Assembly (NCBI GenBank): GCA_007692665.1
Contig: REBP01000056.1
Coordinates: forward strand, 1 to 64,000
Length of the DNA: 64,000 nt
Direction: 5' to 3'
Origin: Gemmatimonadales bacterium
GTDB lineage: Bacteria; Gemmatimonadota; Gemmatimonadetes; Longimicrobiales; Gaopeijiaceae
Shown here: positions 1 through 12,486 of the stretch, piece by piece
How positions within the stretch are numbered: the stretch's first letter is position 1
Layout of the letters: each line of letters starts with the position of its first letter
The notes under the pieces: generated by a model
Database searches by the model: none
What the model was told of the DNA's origin: nothing
Seen by the model: only the letters and a program-made list of their open reading frames with translations
Program-made: the position numbers and the translations under genes

Positions 1-2776
1 CGAGACTGCGGCCGAAGCCCTCCCAGTCACCGGCCCGGAGCCGCGATTCCGCCTCGTCGAGAAGGCGGAGCGCCTCGGGAGAACCGGGCACGGCGGGAGC
101 ACCGGGCACGACGGGCACCGCCGGGGTCGGGACCACCGGGGCGACCAGGGGTGCGTCCGGGTCCAGCGGGTCCGGCGCTTCCGGATCCACCGCATCTCCC
201 GGATCTCCCGCCGTGCCGCGAATCACGCGCACCGCCCCGGCCAGCGTGGGTTCCATGGCCACGCGGCGCCCGTCGCTCACGATGTAACGGCGGATTTCCG
301 GGATGGGGTTCGCCGCGGCGGCGAGGAAGACGGGGGACATGTACAGGAGGGTGCTTCCCACCGGAACCAGGTGCAGGTGTCCGGTGGACACGTCGCTTCC
401 CCCCCGGCGCCAGAGGGAGAACTGCTCCGAGATGGCAGCGTCCTGTTCCACCAGCGCCGCGACCTGCGGCGGCCCGGCGACCTGGTCTTCCTGGGGGACA
501 TCCCACAGGGTCAGCTCCCCGCCTTCCACGGTCCAGGTTCCGGCCAGGAAGGCCGCCAGGTTGCGGCGGCGATCGGGGATGAAGACGGTGGAGAGGGCCC
601 AGCTCTCCTCCGTGTCGCCCGGAAGGGTGAGGAGCCCGTATTCCGGACGGTACTGCACGGCTCCGGCAGCATCCGGGATCTCCACCGGGATCCCCCAGGC
701 CTCCTGCTGCGCGTGAAAGACGGGTGGGGCCTCCTGGTGGTAGCGGAGGAGCACGCGGACCTGCAGCTCCATGAGCCACCGCGAATAGCGCAGGTGATCC
801 CGAAGACTTTCCGGCATCTCGTCCAGCGGCCGGATGAGGCCCGGGAAGGCGCGGGACCACCCCTCGAGAACCGGGTCGGCCGGATCCGAGGCGTAGAGCC
901 GGGTTTCGCCCGTCACCGCGTCCACCGTGGCCTTCACCGAGTTCCGCACGTAATTGGCATCGGCGCGGAAGGCCACGGGGTGGGCCACGGCCAGGGGGTA
1001 GCGCCGGCTCACCGTGAAGCCCTCCATGATCCAGACGATGCGCCCCTCCCGGATCACCGAATACGGGGCCTCCGGGAGATGGAGGAAGGGGGCCAGGGCC
1101 CGGATCCGGCTTGTCACGTCCCGCCGATGCTGGAGCCGGGAGTCGGGACCGACCTCGTCGGAGATCAGGATGTTCAGGTCCTGGAAGTGCCACGCAAGGG
1201 CCGCTCGGCGAAGCAGGGAGCCCGCGCGGATGCCCCGCGGGAAGTCCACCCCCGGAACCCCGGGGGATCCGTCGGGGGCCAGGAAGGCTTCGGGGCCGGG
1301 GGTCACGATGGAGTAGAGCTGGCCCGAGGCCCCGACGTGGACCTGGGGGCGCTCCAGGCGGAGTTCCGGCGGGACCTCGGAACTGGCCCGGAATTCAGGC
1401 GGCAGGGCTCCGAGCCAGGTCGGCATCCGGCCCTGGGGGTCCTGTCGGTGGAGGGGGCCGGCCACGGCACCCTGCCCTGTCACGAAACGCTCGCGAAGGT
1501 GCAGGTTCTGCCAGGTCCGGTCCGGGATGGAGTCGGGCTCGATCTCCCGGACTCCCAGCGCCACCGGGGTGAATTCCCCGGGCTGGTTCGGGGTGGGGTA
1601 GTGCGTGAAGGTGACCCCCGCGAAGCGGTAGTACTGGAAGCGGGCCTCCACCTCCTGGAAGGTCTCCTGCAGTGTCTTCGGCGTCCACACCGGAAGGCGA
1701 GCGAGGCGCTCCTCCGCCAGCGACCAGTCGTCGGACCCGGGGGGCTGGTAGGGAAGCCGGACCCGGGTCATGTCCCCCAGCCAGAACCCTTCACGGGTGG
1801 CGGCTACCGCCCGCTCGATGTGAGGGGTTTCCTGTACCAGTTCGTTGGGCTGGACCTGGAACCGCTGGACGAAGCCCGGCCAGAGCTGGAGGAGGAGCAC
1901 CGACAGGATGGCCAGGGCACCGATCCCTGCGAGCCCGGGCAGGAGCCGTCCCCGGAGGGCGCCCCACGCGGCCGCGGAGGCGGTGACGAAGGCCAGGAAG
2001 GCCGTGAGGCGGTACGCGGGGATGCGTGCGCGGAGGTCCGTGGCGCCCACGATCCCCTGCACGCCCGACGTTCCGTCGGCGAGGAGGAGATGGGGGGAGA
2101 GCAGGAGCCGCAGGCTCACCAGGAGGAGGAAGGCCGCGAGGAGTCCCGCCAGGTGCCGCGCGGCGCCGGGGTCGGCATCCACCCTGCCCTGCCCGAAGCG
2201 AAGCCTCCCGGAACCGGCGTACCCTGCCGAGACGATCACCGCGGTGAACACGACCAGGACCATGGCCCAGGTCAGCGCCCCGGTCAGGAAGGGAAGCCGG
2301 AAGAAGTAGAATCCCAGGTCCGATCCCAGGACCGGGTCCGGCGTTCCGGTCTCCGGTCCCCGCAGGGCAAGCAGGATCTGCAGCCCGGTTCCCGATGGAA
2401 TGGCGGCTGCGAACCAGAAGCCGGCCAGAACTGCTGCCCCGATGACCCCCCAGCGCAGGTACACGGCCGGGAGGCGTTCCTGGAAGACGAGATCGCCTAC
2501 ACGGCGGCGGATCTGGAGGTTGGAAAAGGTCCGCGCAACGGGACGCAGGTTGGCGCCGACCACGAGGGCGGTGAGAAGCGCCGTCACCGCACGGGCGCCC
2601 CACTCCCACAGGGTCCGGGTCCAGAAGACGCCGGTGGCGTCCACGGACTGGTACCAGAGGTGATTGACGTAGAGCGCGACCCCCGAGCGCAGAAACAGGA
2701 GGGCGACCAGAACCGCGAGGAAGCCCGCGATGAGGCTGCGCCCCCGGGGGAACCCGACCCGACGGAGTTCAGACAT
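1..2776 (-). CDS. UPF0182 family large membrane protein (3' end cut by window edge)
   Basis: Reading leftward from the ATG at 2776 there is one open frame with no stop to position 2, about 925 residues. The N-terminal part has several hydrophobic segments (for example residues 10-30, then around the LTALVV and VIGAAVLAGFWF stretches) and the family-like stretch GSDLGFYFFRLPFL. The visible end contains LLDEAESRLRAGDWEGFG, which resembles the C-terminal helix of UPF0182/COG1615 proteins, so probably only a few tens of residues are missing. These are large proteins of roughly 900-1000 residues with multi-pass N-terminal membrane segments and a big extracytoplasmic domain; their function is not known. 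Its ATG overlaps the phosphomannomutase stop by 8 bases, so the two are probably co-translated. Confidence 0.85.
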   Translation of the reverse strand, partial: MSELRRVGFPRGRSLIAGFLAVLVALLFLRSGVALYVNHLWYQSVDATGVFWTRTLWEWGARAVTALLTALVVGANLRPVARTFSNLQIRRRVGDLVFQERLPAVYLRWGVIGAAVLAGFWFAAAIPSGTGLQILLALRGPETGTPDPVLGSDLGFYFFRLPFLTGALTWAMVLVVFTAVIVSAGYAGSGRLRFGQGRVDADPGAARHLAGLLAAFLLLVSLRLLLSPHLLLADGTSGVQGIVGATDLRARIPAYRLTAFLAFVTASAAAWGALRGRLLPGLAGIGALAILSVLLLQLWPGFVQRFQVQPNELVQETPHIERAVAATREGFWLGDMTRVRLPYQPPGSDDWSLAEERLARLPVWTPKTLQETFQEVEARFQYYRFAGVTFTHYPTPNQPGEFTPVALGVREIEPDSIPDRTWQNLHLRERFVTGQGAVAGPLHRQDPQGRMPTWLGALPPEFRASSEVPPELRLERPQVHVGASGQLYSIVTPGPEAFLAPDGSPGVPGVDFPRGIRAGSLLRRAALAWHFQDLNILISDEVGPDSRLQHRRDVTSRIRALAPFLHLPEAPYSVIREGRIVWIMEGFTVSRRYPLAVAHPVAFRADANYVRNSVKATVDAVTGETRLYASDPADPVLEGWSRAFPGLIRPLDEMPESLRDHLRYSRWLMELQVRVLLRYHQEAPPVFHAQQEAWGIPVEIPDAAGAVQYRPEYGLLTLPGDTEESWALSTVFIPDRRRNLAAFLAGTWTVEGGELTLWDVPQEDQVAGPPQVAALVEQDAAISEQFSLWRRGGSDVSTGHLHLVPVGSTLLYMSPVFLAAAANPIPEIRRYIVSDGRRVAMEPTLAGAVRVIRGTAGDPGDAVDPEAPDPLDPDAPLVAPVVPTPAVPVVPGAPAVPGSPEALRLLDEAESRLRAGDWEGFGRSL

Positions 2777-4157
2777 TCACACCCTGGTCCCGGAGCCAGC
2801 CTTCCACTTCGTTCCGGATCTCGGCGAGCCGCTCCTCGGTGCGGGCTTCGAAGCGGGCGACGATGATCGGCTGGGTGTTGGAGGAGCGGAGAAGTCCCCA
2901 TCCGTCGCCGTAGAGGATCCGGGCCCCGTCCACCGTGATGACATCGTGGGTCCTGGAGAAGTGGGCCACCGCCCGCTCCACGATCTCCACCTTCCGGTCC
3001 TCGCTCACGTCGATGCGAATCTCGGGGGTCGAGATGTACTGCGGAAACGCGTCGACCCGTTCCGAAAGGGGGGGGCCGCCGTCGTTCAGCAGTTCCAGGA
3101 GACGGAGCGCATCGTACAGGGCGTCGTCGATGCCCAGGTACTCGTCGGCAAAGCAGATGTGACCGGAGAGTTCCCCGCCCAGCGGTGCCCCGGTCTCCCG
3201 CATCTTCTCCTTGATGAGGGAGTGACCGGTCATCCACATGAGCGCCTTCCCTCCGGCGGCCTCGTAGACTTCCGGAAGGACCTGGGAGCACTTGACGTCG
3301 AAGATGAGGAGCTGGCCCGGCCCGCGGCGGCGGAGCACGTCCAGCCCGTACAGGAGGAGGAGGATGTCGCCGCGGATGATCCGCCCCCGGTCGTCCACGG
3401 CGCCGATGCGGTCCGCGTCCCCGTCGAAGCCGATGCCCACGTCCGCCCCGTGCTCCAGGACCAGGCGCTGGACGTCCACCATGTTCGCGTCCACCGTCGG
3501 ATCCGGATGGTGGTTGGGAAAGGTGCCGTCGGATTCGCAGAAGATGGGGATGACCCTGGCCCCGGCCCGGGCCAGCAGCCGCTCTGCCACCACGGACCCG
3601 GTCCCGTTTCCGCAGTCCACCACCGCCGTGACCTTCTGCTGCAGGTCGAAGCGCCCCCCGACATCCTCCACGTAATGATCGAGGACCGGATTATCGATGC
3701 GCTCCCCCGCAGGCGCGCCGGACGCGAGGGCGTCGGACGCGATGCGGTCCCGGAGCTTCGTCACGCCCTCTCCGTACACGGAGCGACCGCTCCGGGTCAT
3801 CTTGATGCCGTTCCACTCCGCCGGGTTGTGGGAGCCGGTGACCTGGAGGGCCCCGGCTGCGCCCAGCGTCTTCTCGGCCCACCAGGTGACCGGGGTGGGC
3901 ACGGTGCCCAGGTCGAGAACGTCGACTCCTCCCTCGGTGAGGCCTGCGATGAGGGCGTCGGCGAGTTCCGGCGAGGACGGGCGATTGTCGGCACCCACCA
4001 CGATCCGTGGGCGCGGATCCGATTCGTTTCCGGGCACGGCGTGATGGAATTCCGCCGCGTAGGCGCGACCGATGAGGTGGGCGAGGTCGGAGGTGAGGTC
4101 CTCCCCCACGATTCCTCGAATGTCGTACTGCCGGAAGATATGGTCGGGAAGTTTCAT
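2769..4157 (-). CDS. manB: Phosphomannomutase/phosphoglucomutase (ManB/AlgC type)
   Basis: 462 residues, the usual length for the alpha-D-phosphohexomutase family, which interconverts hexose 1- and 6-phosphates for polysaccharide and nucleotide-sugar synthesis in the cytoplasm. The four hallmark segments are visible in order: the phosphoserine loop TGSHNPAEWNGIK, the metal-binding loop DGDADR, the sugar-specificity loop GGELSGH, and a C-terminal phosphate-binding segment around ILYGDGWGLLRSSNT. The N-terminal FRQYDIRGI is typical of the AlgC/ManB branch. Whether mannose or glucose phosphate is preferred cannot be read from sequence. It lies about 105 bases downstream of nuoN on the same strand and overlaps the UPF0182 gene. 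Confidence 0.93.
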   Translation of the reverse strand: MKLPDHIFRQYDIRGIVGEDLTSDLAHLIGRAYAAEFHHAVPGNESDPRPRIVVGADNRPSSPELADALIAGLTEGGVDVLDLGTVPTPVTWWAEKTLGAAGALQVTGSHNPAEWNGIKMTRSGRSVYGEGVTKLRDRIASDALASGAPAGERIDNPVLDHYVEDVGGRFDLQQKVTAVVDCGNGTGSVVAERLLARAGARVIPIFCESDGTFPNHHPDPTVDANMVDVQRLVLEHGADVGIGFDGDADRIGAVDDRGRIIRGDILLLLYGLDVLRRRGPGQLLIFDVKCSQVLPEVYEAAGGKALMWMTGHSLIKEKMRETGAPLGGELSGHICFADEYLGIDDALYDALRLLELLNDGGPPLSERVDAFPQYISTPEIRIDVSEDRKVEIVERAVAHFSRTHDVITVDGARILYGDGWGLLRSSNTQPIIVARFEARTEERLAEIRNEVEGWLRDQGVNV

Positions 4158-4262
4158 GTCGTCACCGGGTCCGGATCGAGTTCGGGATTGGCTGGCCGGG
4201 CGTCGGTCCGCCTGTCGCGGCTCCTGCTCGCACGGATTCAGGTCGTGCCTCTATCTCTTCCC

Positions 4263-5762
<1,500 letters not shown>

Positions 5763-5768
5763 GCCGCT

Positions 5769-7550
5769 TCAGTCCTGATCCCCGAAGGTGACCGAGTAGA
5801 TCCGGGTGGGTGTTCCCGCCCGTACGAGGGGGGCCTGGTCCGAGCCGAAGGCGGACGTGCTTCTTCCGAGTTCGGCCTCGTCGGTACGGACGGGTTCCGG
5901 CAGGCGCTCCGGGACCGGTGGCGGTGCCAGTTCGAGCGGGGCCAGGAGCACCTGATCCCCTGCCGCCTCCGCGGCTCCAGGAACCGAGGCCAGCTCTCCG
6001 CGCTGCCGGTGGGCCTCCGCCGCACTTCGGAGCGCGCCGGTCTGACCCTCCTCGACCCACTCCACGATGGCGTTCACGCCGGGGCCCATCCGGTCCAGGA
6101 CCGGCGCCGGGTAGACGCCGAGGGCGATCATCAGGAAGAGGAGGGGCGCAAGCACCGTGATCTCGCGGGCCGAGAGGTCCGGCATCGTGCGGTTTTCCTT
6201 CCCCTCGAGCTTGTTGAAGAGCATGCGCTGCACCATGGGGAGCATGTAGAAGGCCGCGAAGATCACGCCCGTCGCCCCCAGGAAGGCAATGACGGGGTAG
6301 CGCTCGTAGGTGCCCAGGAGCGCCAGGAACTCGCCCACGAACCCGCTCGTGCCGGGCACCCCGATGGACGCCATGGCGGTGAGCACGAGGGCCGTGGCCA
6401 GGAGGGGCGCCACCCGGGCCAGCCCCCCGAACGCCGCGATCTCGCGGGTGTGCCGCCGCTCGTAGAGCATGCCCAGGATGAGGAAGAGGGCGCCCGTCGA
6501 GATCCCGTGCGAGATCATGACCATGAGGCCGCCCTGCAGGCCGTTCACCGTGAGAGCGAAGATCCCGAGGATCACGAACCCCATGTGCGCCACCGAGGTG
6601 TACGCCACGAGCTTCTTCGCGTCGGGCTGCACCGCCGCCACCAGGGCCGCGTAGATGATGCCGATGACCCCCAGCGAGAGCATGACCATCACCACCGTCG
6701 GGTGGGCCGAGGCCTCGGGGAAGAAGGGGAGGACGAACCGGAGGAACCCGTACGTCCCCATCTTGAGGAGCACGGCGGCCAGCACGACGGAGCCCGGCGT
6801 TGGCGCCTCCACGTGGGCATCGGGGAGCCAGGTGTGGAGCGGGAAGACCGGCACCTTGATGGCGAAGGCCAGCGCAAAGGCCCCGAAGAGCCAGAGTTGC
6901 TCCGTCAGCGACAGCGGCGTTCCCAGCAGGTCCAGCACGTGGAACGACATGAAGCCGTTCACGATGCTCGCCTGCCAGTACAGGTAGAGGATCCCCACCA
7001 GCATCAGGAGGGAGCCCAGCGCCGTGTACAGGAAGAACTTGACCGCCGCGTAGATCCGCCGCTCCCCTCCCCAGATGCCCACGATGAAGTACATGGGGAC
7101 CAGGGTGAGCTCGAAGAACACGTAGAACAGGAACAGGTCCATGGAGGCGAAGACCCCCACGATCCCGGTCTGGAGCAGAAGCATCAGCGCATAGAAGCCC
7201 CGCTGCCGCTCCCTGATGTACTTGAACGACCCGAGGATCGCCACCGGCATGGTGAAGGCGGTGAGCAGGATCATGAAGAGGCTGATCCCGTCGATTCCGA
7301 GGGCGTAGTTCACCCCCCACATCTCCACCCAGGGGGTGGAACTCGTGAGCTGGAAGAGCGGCCCGGCCGCATCGAAGCTGAACAGGAGCCCCAGGCTCAG
7401 CACGAAGAGCCCCAGCGTCCAGCCGAAGGCCACCTCCCGCGCCTTCTCCTCGCCTGCCATGAGCACCACGGGGATGCCGGCCAGGGGGAGCCAGATCAGC
7501 GCGTGGAGGATCCAGCTGTCGAACACGAGTCCGTCGAAGATTCCCGTCAT
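5769..7550 (-). CDS. nuoM: NADH-quinone oxidoreductase subunit M
   Basis: 593 residues. The first ~500 are a normal NuoM proton-antiporter domain with the motifs VEAPTPGSVVLAAVLLKMGTYG and VQPDAKKLVAYTSVAHMGF. The C-terminus continues for roughly 90-100 residues beyond the last hydrophobic helix as a Pro/Ala/Glu-rich tail ending in RIYSVTFGDQD, which typical NuoM proteins lack. The tail is in frame up to the stop just before nuoN, with no frameshift evident. It acts in the complex I membrane arm. The gene starts 10 bases after the nuoL stop. Confidence 0.96.
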   Translation of the reverse strand: MTGIFDGLVFDSWILHALIWLPLAGIPVVLMAGEEKAREVAFGWTLGLFVLSLGLLFSFDAAGPLFQLTSSTPWVEMWGVNYALGIDGISLFMILLTAFTMPVAILGSFKYIRERQRGFYALMLLLQTGIVGVFASMDLFLFYVFFELTLVPMYFIVGIWGGERRIYAAVKFFLYTALGSLLMLVGILYLYWQASIVNGFMSFHVLDLLGTPLSLTEQLWLFGAFALAFAIKVPVFPLHTWLPDAHVEAPTPGSVVLAAVLLKMGTYGFLRFVLPFFPEASAHPTVVMVMLSLGVIGIIYAALVAAVQPDAKKLVAYTSVAHMGFVILGIFALTVNGLQGGLMVMISHGISTGALFLILGMLYERRHTREIAAFGGLARVAPLLATALVLTAMASIGVPGTSGFVGEFLALLGTYERYPVIAFLGATGVIFAAFYMLPMVQRMLFNKLEGKENRTMPDLSAREITVLAPLLFLMIALGVYPAPVLDRMGPGVNAIVEWVEEGQTGALRSAAEAHRQRGELASVPGAAEAAGDQVLLAPLELAPPPVPERLPEPVRTDEAELGRSTSAFGSDQAPLVRAGTPTRIYSVTFGDQD

Positions 7551-7560
7551 GTCGCCGGCC

Positions 7561-9744
<2,184 letters not shown>

Positions 9745-9748
9745 GCCC

Positions 9749-10042
9749 CTACCACTTGAGGAGGTTGAAGTTGTCCACGTTCACCGTCTCGTAGTGCCGG
9801 AAGACCGCAATGATGATGGCGAGCCCCACGGCGGCCTCGGCGGCGGCCACGGTCATGACGAAGAACACGTAGAGCTGCCCCTCGATGCCCAGGTAGCGCG
9901 AGAAGGCCACGAAGGAGAGGTTCACCGCGTTCAGCATGAGCTCGATGCTGAGGAACATGATGATGGCGTTCCTGCGCACGAGCACCCCCACCGTCCCGAT
10001 GACGAAGAGGAGCGCACTGAGGACCAGCGCTTCGACCAGCAT
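9749..10042 (-). CDS. nuoK: NADH-quinone oxidoreductase subunit K
   Basis: 97 residues with three hydrophobic helices, the expected size and topology of NuoK (Mrp/MnhC-like). The acidic residue in the second helix segment [16 protein letters not shown] is the conserved membrane Glu implicated in proton transfer. It lies between nuoJ (3-base gap) and nuoL (4-base gap). Confidence 0.96.
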   Translation of the reverse strand: MLVEALVLSALLFVIGTVGVLVRRNAIIMFLSIELMLNAVNLSFVAFSRYLGIEGQLYVFFVMTVAAAEAAVGLAIIIAVFRHYETVNVDNFNLLKW

Positions 10043-10045
10043 GGC

Positions 10046-10570
10046 TCAGACCCTCTGCTTGGCGATGGCGATGGCACCCACGAGCGCCATCAGGAGGAGA
10101 ATGCCGGTGAGTTCGAACGCGACGACGTAGTCGGTGAAGAGCGGGTGCGCGATGGCTCCCACGGCCCCCTGCTCGGCGAGGAGCGCATCCATGCCCTCGG
10201 GCCCCGGAAAGAAGGCATAGAGCGGGTGGTCGCCGCTTCCGCGGAACTGGCGGGCCAGGAATCCGGCCATGACGCCGGCCACGACGAACGCGGCCACCAT
10301 CCCTGCGCCAAAGGTGAAGTCCTTCCTGAAGTCATGGCCCAGGTTCAGGAGCATGATGACGAAGAGGAAGAGCACCATGATGGCGCCGGCGTAGACCATG
10401 ACCTGGATCGCGGCCAGGAAGTGGGCCTCGAGGAGCACGAAGATCCCGGCCACCGAAAAGAGGGTGGCCAGCATGAAGAGCAGGCTTCCCACCGGACTCC
10501 TGGCCAGGACCACGCCCAGTCCGCCGCCCAGGGCCACCGCGGCGAACACGTAGAAGAGAACGTCAACCAT
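10046..10570 (-). CDS. nuoJ: NADH-quinone oxidoreductase subunit J
   Basis: 174 residues with five predicted hydrophobic helices. The conserved third-helix segment AIQVMVYAGAIMVLFLFVIML, which contains the pi-bulge region and Tyr that move during turnover of complex I, is clear. Position between nuoI and nuoK is canonical. A loop of about 30 residues between helices 4 and 5 (FRGSGDHPLYAFFPG onward) is slightly longer than minimal homologues. Confidence 0.95.
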   Translation of the reverse strand: MVDVLFYVFAAVALGGGLGVVLARSPVGSLLFMLATLFSVAGIFVLLEAHFLAAIQVMVYAGAIMVLFLFVIMLLNLGHDFRKDFTFGAGMVAAFVVAGVMAGFLARQFRGSGDHPLYAFFPGPEGMDALLAEQGAVGAIAHPLFTDYVVAFELTGILLLMALVGAIAIAKQRV

Positions 10571-10582
10571 GGAGCGCCGGCC

Positions 10583-11083
10583 TCACTCGGAACGGGGGTC
10601 GGAAGGGTCCCACAGGAGCGTCGACGGGTGGTCCTGCTGCATCAGCCGGTCCAGGTCGTAGACGAAGCGCTCCCGGGTGTACTCGGCGTTCTCGAAGTGC
10701 TGGCCCACGTGGATCGCCTCCACGGGGCAGACCTCCTGGCACATCCCGCAGAAGATGCAGCGGAACTCGTCGATCTCGTAGACGATGGGATACCGGTTCC
10801 CCATGTCGTCCTCGCCCCCCACCAGCCGGATGCAGTTCGCCGGGCACACGGTGGGGCAGAGGCCGCAGGCCACGCACTTGGGGCGGCCGTCGGCATGCAC
10901 CTCCATGACGTGGGTGCCCCGCCAGCGCGGAGAGAGTTCGAGGGGCTCCTCCGGGTACTGGAGGGTCACCTTGTCGGGGTTGATCATGTGCTTGAAGGTC
11001 AGCCCCATGCCCTTGAGGGCGGACCTCAGGTAGGAGGTCTGTCCCGGGGCGGGGCGCCGAAGCACCTTGACGGTTGCAGGCAT
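10583..11083 (-). CDS. nuoI: NADH-quinone oxidoreductase subunit I (2 x 4Fe-4S ferredoxin-like)
   Basis: 166 residues. Two perfect ferredoxin motifs, CVACGLCPTVCP and CIFCGMCQEVCP, bind clusters N6a and N6b, which pass electrons to N2 in NuoB. The N-terminal hydrophobic/charged stretch (LRSALKGMGLTFKHM) is the usual amphipathic anchor to the membrane arm. Located between nuoH and nuoJ. Confidence 0.97.
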   Translation of the reverse strand: MPATVKVLRRPAPGQTSYLRSALKGMGLTFKHMINPDKVTLQYPEEPLELSPRWRGTHVMEVHADGRPKCVACGLCPTVCPANCIRLVGGEDDMGNRYPIVYEIDEFRCIFCGMCQEVCPVEAIHVGQHFENAEYTRERFVYDLDRLMQQDHPSTLLWDPSDPRSE

Positions 11084-11120
11084 GGTCAGTGTCCTTGGCG
11101 AGTCGCGAAGAGAAGACGCA

Positions 11121-12434
11121 TCAGAGATCGCCCGAAGCCGGGGAGCCGGCGGGCAGGACCCGGCGCACCCCGGCCCCGGAGGGCACCGGGCTCCGCGGGG
11201 CCGGCGGCGCAGGCTCGCGGGTGGAGCCGGAGATGATCCGGTCCCGATCCACGGCGAAGACGAAGATGCCGGTGCAGAGAAGGCTCACCAGCGTCAGGAC
11301 GGCGCCGAAGAGGAAGCCCTCGATCCCCACCTGGTCCAGCACGAGGATCGTCGCGGCGATGATCATGACGTACGCCAGCGCGATGGGGAGCATGACCTTC
11401 CACCCCAGGTGCATGACCTGGTCGTACCGGAAGCGCGGAAGCGTCCATCGGACCCACATGAAGACGAGAATGAAGAAGAGCGTCTTCACGATGAAGCTCA
11501 GCAGCGTGAGCAGCGTGATCCAGAGCGCCGGCGCCGCGGCAACGGGCGCCCCGTCGGCTCCGAACCCGGAGATCAGCATCCCCTGGTACCAGAACATGTG
11601 GTCACCGCTCCAGAACGGGATGCTCCACCCCCCCAGGAAGAGGGTCGCCATCAGCGCCGAGGCGGTGAGGATGTGCGAGAACTCGGCGATCATGAACATG
11701 GAGAACTTCATGGCCGAGTACTCGGTGTGGTACCCGGTCACGAGCTCGGATTCGGCCTCGGGAAGGTCGAAGGGGAGCCGGTTCGTCTCGGCGAAGGCCG
11801 AGATGACGAAGAAGATGAAGGCCAGGGAGAGGGGGAACAGGTACCACATGCCGAGAAGCTGCTGCTGCCAGACGATCTCGGTGAGGGTCACGTTTCCGGC
11901 GAGCATGAACACCGGGATCAGCGACAGCCCCAGCGCCACCTCGTAGCTCACCATCTGCGACGAGGACCGCACCCCGCCCAGGAGGGCGTACTTGTTGTTC
12001 GAGGCCCATCCCGCGAGGAAGAGCCCGTAGACTCCCAGCGAGGAGAGGGCCAGCACGTACAGGATGCCGATGGGAATGTCCGCCACCACCATGCCCACCA
12101 CGCCCCAGGGGGTGGGGAGGGGGGCGGCGAAGGGGATCACCGCGAAGGTCACCACCGCGGGGATGATGGCCAGCATCGGCGCCATGATGAAGAAGGGCCG
12201 GTTCGCCGTGGCCGGCATCGTCTCTTCCTTCAGGAAGTTCTTGATGCCGTCGGCAACCGGCTGCAGGAGCCCGAAGGGACCCACCCGGTTCGGCCCCAGG
12301 CGGTCCTGGATGAAGCCGGCCACCTTGCGTTCGGTGAGCGTCATGAACGCCACCACCGCGAGGGAGACGGAGAAGACCAGGAAGACCTTGATCGACGACG
12401 AGATCGCGAAGGCCATGGGGGAGAGTTCGTGCAT
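11121..12434 (-). CDS. nuoH: NADH-quinone oxidoreductase subunit H
   Basis: 437 residues, with eight or nine hydrophobic helices. The quinone-chamber loop ETNRLPFDLPEAESELV, followed by GYHTEYS, is fully conserved, as is ERKVAGFIQDRLGPNRVGP near the N-terminus. NuoH forms the quinone entry site at the foot of the membrane arm. The C-terminus has about 35 extra Pro/Ala-rich residues after the last helix. The gene is separated from nuoG by 52 bases. Confidence 0.96.
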   Translation of the reverse strand: MHELSPMAFAISSSIKVFLVFSVSLAVVAFMTLTERKVAGFIQDRLGPNRVGPFGLLQPVADGIKNFLKEETMPATANRPFFIMAPMLAIIPAVVTFAVIPFAAPLPTPWGVVGMVVADIPIGILYVLALSSLGVYGLFLAGWASNNKYALLGGVRSSSQMVSYEVALGLSLIPVFMLAGNVTLTEIVWQQQLLGMWYLFPLSLAFIFFVISAFAETNRLPFDLPEAESELVTGYHTEYSAMKFSMFMIAEFSHILTASALMATLFLGGWSIPFWSGDHMFWYQGMLISGFGADGAPVAAAPALWITLLTLLSFIVKTLFFILVFMWVRWTLPRFRYDQVMHLGWKVMLPIALAYVMIIAATILVLDQVGIEGFLFGAVLTLVSLLCTGIFVFAVDRDRIISGSTREPAPPAPRSPVPSGAGVRRVLPAGSPASGDL

Positions 12435-12486
12435 TCCGAGGCGTCTCTCTAGGGGCGGGATTCCGGGGATGCGAAGGCCACGACGC

